A stretch of 15,615 nucleotides of DNA. Origin: Bacteroidota bacterium. Its GTDB lineage: Bacteria; Bacteroidota; Bacteroidia; Chitinophagales; Chitinophagaceae. Shown one piece after another: positions 13,588 through 15,615 of the stretch (within the stretch, counting starts at the first letter, position 1; the number at the start of each line of letters is the position of its first letter). The DNA is taken from assembly GCA_023429825.1 (NCBI GenBank), contig JAEZDC010000001.1, forward strand, positions 1-15,615, in the 5' to 3' direction. Under the pieces are notes generated by a model that was not told the DNA's origin, made no database searches, and saw only the letters and a list, made by a program, of their open reading frames with translations. Position numbers and translations under genes: made by a program.

Positions 13588-14277
13588 ATGCGCCGTAATA
13601 TAATATTACTTCATGGAGCGATTGGCAGTAGTCAGCAGTTGATTTCTTTGAAGGAGATACTAGAAGATGAGCTCCAGGTAATTCTTTTTGATTTCCCGGG
13701 CCATGGCGGCACTGAAATGCCACGCACGTTTTCTATTGAACTATTTGCCAACTCGGTAGTGCAGTACATGAATGAAAACAATATTGCTACGGCTTCCATT
13801 TTTGGTTACAGTATGGGTGGATATGTTGGCATGTACCTGGCTAAACATTTCCCTGGTAGAATTGATAACGTAATAACACTTGCAACAAAATATCATTGGG
13901 ATGAAAACGTCTCCGGTAAAGAAATAAAAATGCTGGTGCCGGAAGTTATTGAACAAAAGATCCCAGCTTTCGCTGAAACGCTTCAACACAGGCATACTCC
14001 AAACGACTGGAAGGAGGTTTTAAGCAAAACCGCTGAGATGCTTGTTCGTTTAGGAAAAAAGAATTGCTTAGAGTTGCCAGATTACAGGTCAATCCATCAG
14101 CGATGTTTAATGATGATAGGAGAAAAAGACAAAATGGTTTCTATCGAAGAAACCGAAGCGGTATATCAGCAATTACCAAATGGTCGAATAGAGATACTTC
14201 CTGCAACACCACACCCAATAGAGCAGGTAGATATCGAGTTATTGTCAAAGCAAATCACAAGCTTCCTAAATGGATAG
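13588..14277 (+). CDS. Alpha/beta-fold hydrolase, last gene of the paa cluster
   Basis: A 229-residue alpha/beta hydrolase. The oxyanion-side LLHGAIGS is at 7-14. The nucleophile elbow GYSMGG carries S75, the acid is probably D181 in GEKDKMVS, and H209 in ATPHPIEQ completes the triad. FDFPGHGGTEMP (34-45) is typical of the family. The exact substrate is unknown. Placed right after paaI and paaY, it may be another thioesterase or lactone hydrolase dealing with by-products of phenylacetyl-CoA epoxidation, but that is inference from position. Start chosen at 13588, five bases after paaY; an ATG at 13564 would overlap paaY. The end overlaps the convergent hypothetical gene by 12 bases, and no terminator is seen. 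Confidence 0.85.
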   Translation: MRRNIILLHGAIGSSQQLISLKEILEDELQVILFDFPGHGGTEMPRTFSIELFANSVVQYMNENNIATASIFGYSMGGYVGMYLAKHFPGRIDNVITLATKYHWDENVSGKEIKMLVPEVIEQKIPAFAETLQHRHTPNDWKEVLSKTAEMLVRLGKKNCLELPDYRSIHQRCLMMIGEKDKMVSIEETEAVYQQLPNGRIEILPATPHPIEQVDIELLSKQITSFLNG

Positions 14278-14628
14278 ATCGTGCAGTGGTTTTCCAATCC
14301 GCTCATCGCCTGACTTAATCATTACACAAGCCTTCTTTACTTTTTCCTCAAATTCATCCAGGTCTTCACTAAGAAAGATCCACGTGTCACTGCCGTCAAT
14401 ATCAAACTGCATCTTTGAGGAATGTATCTCAGCTTTTAAGCTCTCAAGATGTTCTTCTTGTGCAGCAATGAAAATACCATTATACTCTATCTGGTCAGAA
14501 TTCTCTCTCAGCAACATCAATATTTTATCATTATTGACTAAGGCATAACAACCCAGCATCTTTTTTACTTCCGGGCGAAGAGGATAAAGTTCTCTTAGTA
14601 CAAAATCATATGGTAAAAGATAACTCAT
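14266..14628 (-). CDS. Conserved hypothetical protein, possibly TfoX-N/YjbR-like
   Basis: A 120-residue soluble protein. The pattern LRPEVKKMLGCYALVNNDKILMLLRE (about 17-42), NGIFIAAQEEHLESLKAE, then a C-terminal EDLDEFEEKVKKACVMIKSGDERIGK resembles a widespread family of small uncharacterised bacterial proteins, distantly like TfoX N-terminal domains. No catalytic motif is visible. Its start overlaps the end of the glutathione peroxidase-like gene by four bases (ATGA), so the two are likely co-transcribed. Function unknown. Confidence 0.75.
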   Translation of the reverse strand: MSYLLPYDFVLRELYPLRPEVKKMLGCYALVNNDKILMLLRENSDQIEYNGIFIAAQEEHLESLKAEIHSSKMQFDIDGSDTWIFLSEDLDEFEEKVKKACVMIKSGDERIGKPLHDLSI

Positions 14629-15215
14629 GATTCAATGGCAGAAATGACCTGTTTGTCTAAAGGAGAGATTGAAGGATCAAAATAATGCGTGAGAATACCA
14701 TTTTCATTCACAAGGTACTTTGCAAAATTCCATGAAGGCTGCTTATTCGTCCAGCCATTCTTGCTTTTATCCGTCAGCCAGTTGAATACCGGATTTTGTT
14801 CTACACTCTTAACCACCCTGCTCTTTTTAGCTAAAGGAAAACTAACGCCGAAATTAACCTGGCAGAATTGTGCTATCTCTTCATCATTGCCTTTTTCCTG
14901 TTCTTTAAAATCATTCGCAGGAAATCCAAGAACAACCAGTTTATCGCTATACCGCTGATGCAACTTTTGCAGATCATTATATTGATTGGTATATCCGCAA
15001 TTACTGGCAGTATTCACCAGGAGGATCTTCTTGCCTTTCAGCGTCGAAAAATCCAAAAGCTGGTTATTATTTAATTGAATTGATAAATTATAGAACGGCT
15101 CCGATGGTGGCAACTTCTGTTTATTAGCGAAAACCCTTGCATTCTTACCAGAAAGCCTGGTATACAACATCCACAAAGGATAGATCAATTTTAGAATGGT
15201 CTGCCTGAACGTCAT
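14625..15215 (-). CDS. Glutathione peroxidase-like thiol peroxidase
   Basis: A 196-residue protein of the glutathione peroxidase family, which reduces peroxides with a thiol; bacterial cysteine versions usually work with thioredoxin. The peroxidatic cysteine is C73 in VNTASNCGYTNQY. GFPANDFKEQE (97-107) replaces the usual FPCNQF, so the glutamine of the catalytic tetrad is aspartate here, as I recall for many Bacteroidota members. W162 in SWNFAKYLV is kept. A hydrophobic stretch near residues 8-18 (LKLIYPLWMLY) may anchor it to the membrane. Start ATG at 15215 (MTFRQT) is preferred; an upstream in-frame start would run into the divergent gene. It overlaps the following small gene by four bases. 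Confidence 0.88.
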   Translation of the reverse strand: MTFRQTILKLIYPLWMLYTRLSGKNARVFANKQKLPPSEPFYNLSIQLNNNQLLDFSTLKGKKILLVNTASNCGYTNQYNDLQKLHQRYSDKLVVLGFPANDFKEQEKGNDEEIAQFCQVNFGVSFPLAKKSRVVKSVEQNPVFNWLTDKSKNGWTNKQPSWNFAKYLVNENGILTHYFDPSISPLDKQVISAIES

Positions 15216-15273
15216 CCTTTGCAAGTTATAGTTTGTGGTTGAATTTGAATTGTGATATTTGATATTTGCATTT
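15216..15273 (+). promoter_or_regulatory. Divergent intergenic region with promoter-like TTTG repeats
   Basis: The 58-base gap between the peroxidase-like gene and the asparagine synthase frame contains TTTG elements and a doubled GATATTTG string close to the ATG at 15274. One of these is one base off the Bacteroidota -7 consensus TAnnTTTG, with a TTTG 18 bases upstream. Promoter use is plausible but weakly supported. Confidence 0.3.
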
Positions 15274-15615
15274 ATGTGTGGAATTGCAGGCATAATATCA
15301 GGCAGGCACAACAAATTTCAGGATGTGCAGCAAATGATTTCCTGCATTTCACATCGCGGCCCTGATGGGGATGCAATATGGCAAAACGATGAGGGTTCGA
15401 TTGTGCTTGGCCATAAAAGACTTTCGATCATTGATCTTACGGATGCCGGCCAACAGCCAATGCATTACCTTGACCGTTATACAATTGTCCACAACGGCGA
15501 GATCTATAACTACAAGGAGTTAAAATCTGAATTTCAAACATAGGGTTACACATTTACATCCCAATCTGATACCTAAGTAATACTTGCTGCCTATGATGCA
15601 TTGAAAGAGCAATGC
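15274..15615 (+). pseudogene. asnB: Asparagine synthase (glutamine-hydrolysing) reading frame with two nonsense codons, runs off the window
   Basis: The ATG at 15274 gives MCGIAGIISG, whose Cys2 is the N-terminal nucleophile of class II glutaminase domains. ISHRGPDGDA, GHKRLSIIDL and VHNGEIYNYKEL follow, all diagnostic for asparagine synthase. After SEFQT comes TAG (15541-15543, codon 90). Reading on in the same frame gives GYTFTSQSDT, a second stop TAA (15574-15576, codon 101), then VILAAYDALKEQC. In intact relatives these positions are normally a residue such as Lys before GYTFTSQSD and the conserved Glu of SDTEVIL. Each stop is one substitution from those codons (AAG to TAG, GAA to TAA). 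No frameshift is needed. It is either a recently decayed gene or carries base-call errors; the remainder lies beyond the window. Confidence 0.8.

Noticed and set aside
15541..15576. Stop codon readthrough or recoding (reassigned TAG and TAA) in the asparagine synthase frame
   Set aside because: Other genes in the window end normally at TAG and TAA (for example ligA and asd), so a reassigned code is unlikely. Two different stops near each other point to decay or sequencing error.
1..15615. CRISPR arrays, tRNA or rRNA genes, insertion sequences, phage genes or defence systems
   Set aside because: No regularly spaced direct repeats, no tRNA-like cloverleaf noticed, no transposase, integrase or phage protein seen. 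The repeats present are isolated intergenic or in-gene elements.

Overview
The window looks like a chromosomal segment from a member of the Bacteroidota, most plausibly a Chitinophagaceae-like genus. This rests on protein style (LigA, PaaA and the start of a secreted amylase-type protein), moderate-to-low GC, start codons without clear Shine-Dalgarno sequences, promoter boxes resembling TTTG / TAnnTTTG, and several short dispersed repeats typical of that phylum. Taxonomy is inferred from recognition only; no search was run.

Layout. Positions 1-775 (minus) hold the N-terminal part of an exported protein, probably an alpha-amylase family glycosidase. Behind it is a Nudix-type transcription regulator (933-1688, minus). 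Three near-identical palindromes GTGTA-N5-TACAC/T surround these two genes. Then come ligA (NAD-dependent DNA ligase, plus), a DUF2461 protein (plus), asd (aspartate-semialdehyde dehydrogenase, minus) and a PfkB-family kinase (minus). Between the kinase and asd there is what looks like a complete leader-peptide attenuator for asd.

From 7116 to 14277 runs a phenylacetate (paa) catabolic cluster on the plus strand: a TetR-type regulator with a palindromic operator just before it, paaE, a repeat-filled gap, then paaA, paaB, paaC, paaD, paaG, paaI, paaY and an alpha/beta hydrolase, mostly overlapping or tightly spaced. Together they cover epoxidation of phenylacetyl-CoA (PaaABCE, with PaaD for maturation), isomerisation of the epoxide to the oxepin (PaaG) and thioesterase rescue (PaaI, PaaY). 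The ligase paaK, paaZ, paaF, paaH and paaJ are not in the window.

The right end carries a small conserved hypothetical gene and a glutathione peroxidase-like gene (both minus, overlapping by ATGA), and divergently the start of an asparagine synthase (asnB-like) reading frame interrupted by two nonsense codons at conserved positions.

The most interesting items are the asd leader (promoter-like boxes, a 14-residue peptide rich in aspartate-family amino acids, mutually exclusive hairpins, U-tract terminator), the three-site operator set of the Nudix regulator, a dispersed intergenic repeat with a TTGCGTCGCAC core present five times, and two repeat insertions read in frame inside paaC and paaE. 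There is no sign of CRISPR, tRNA, rRNA, insertion sequence or prophage.
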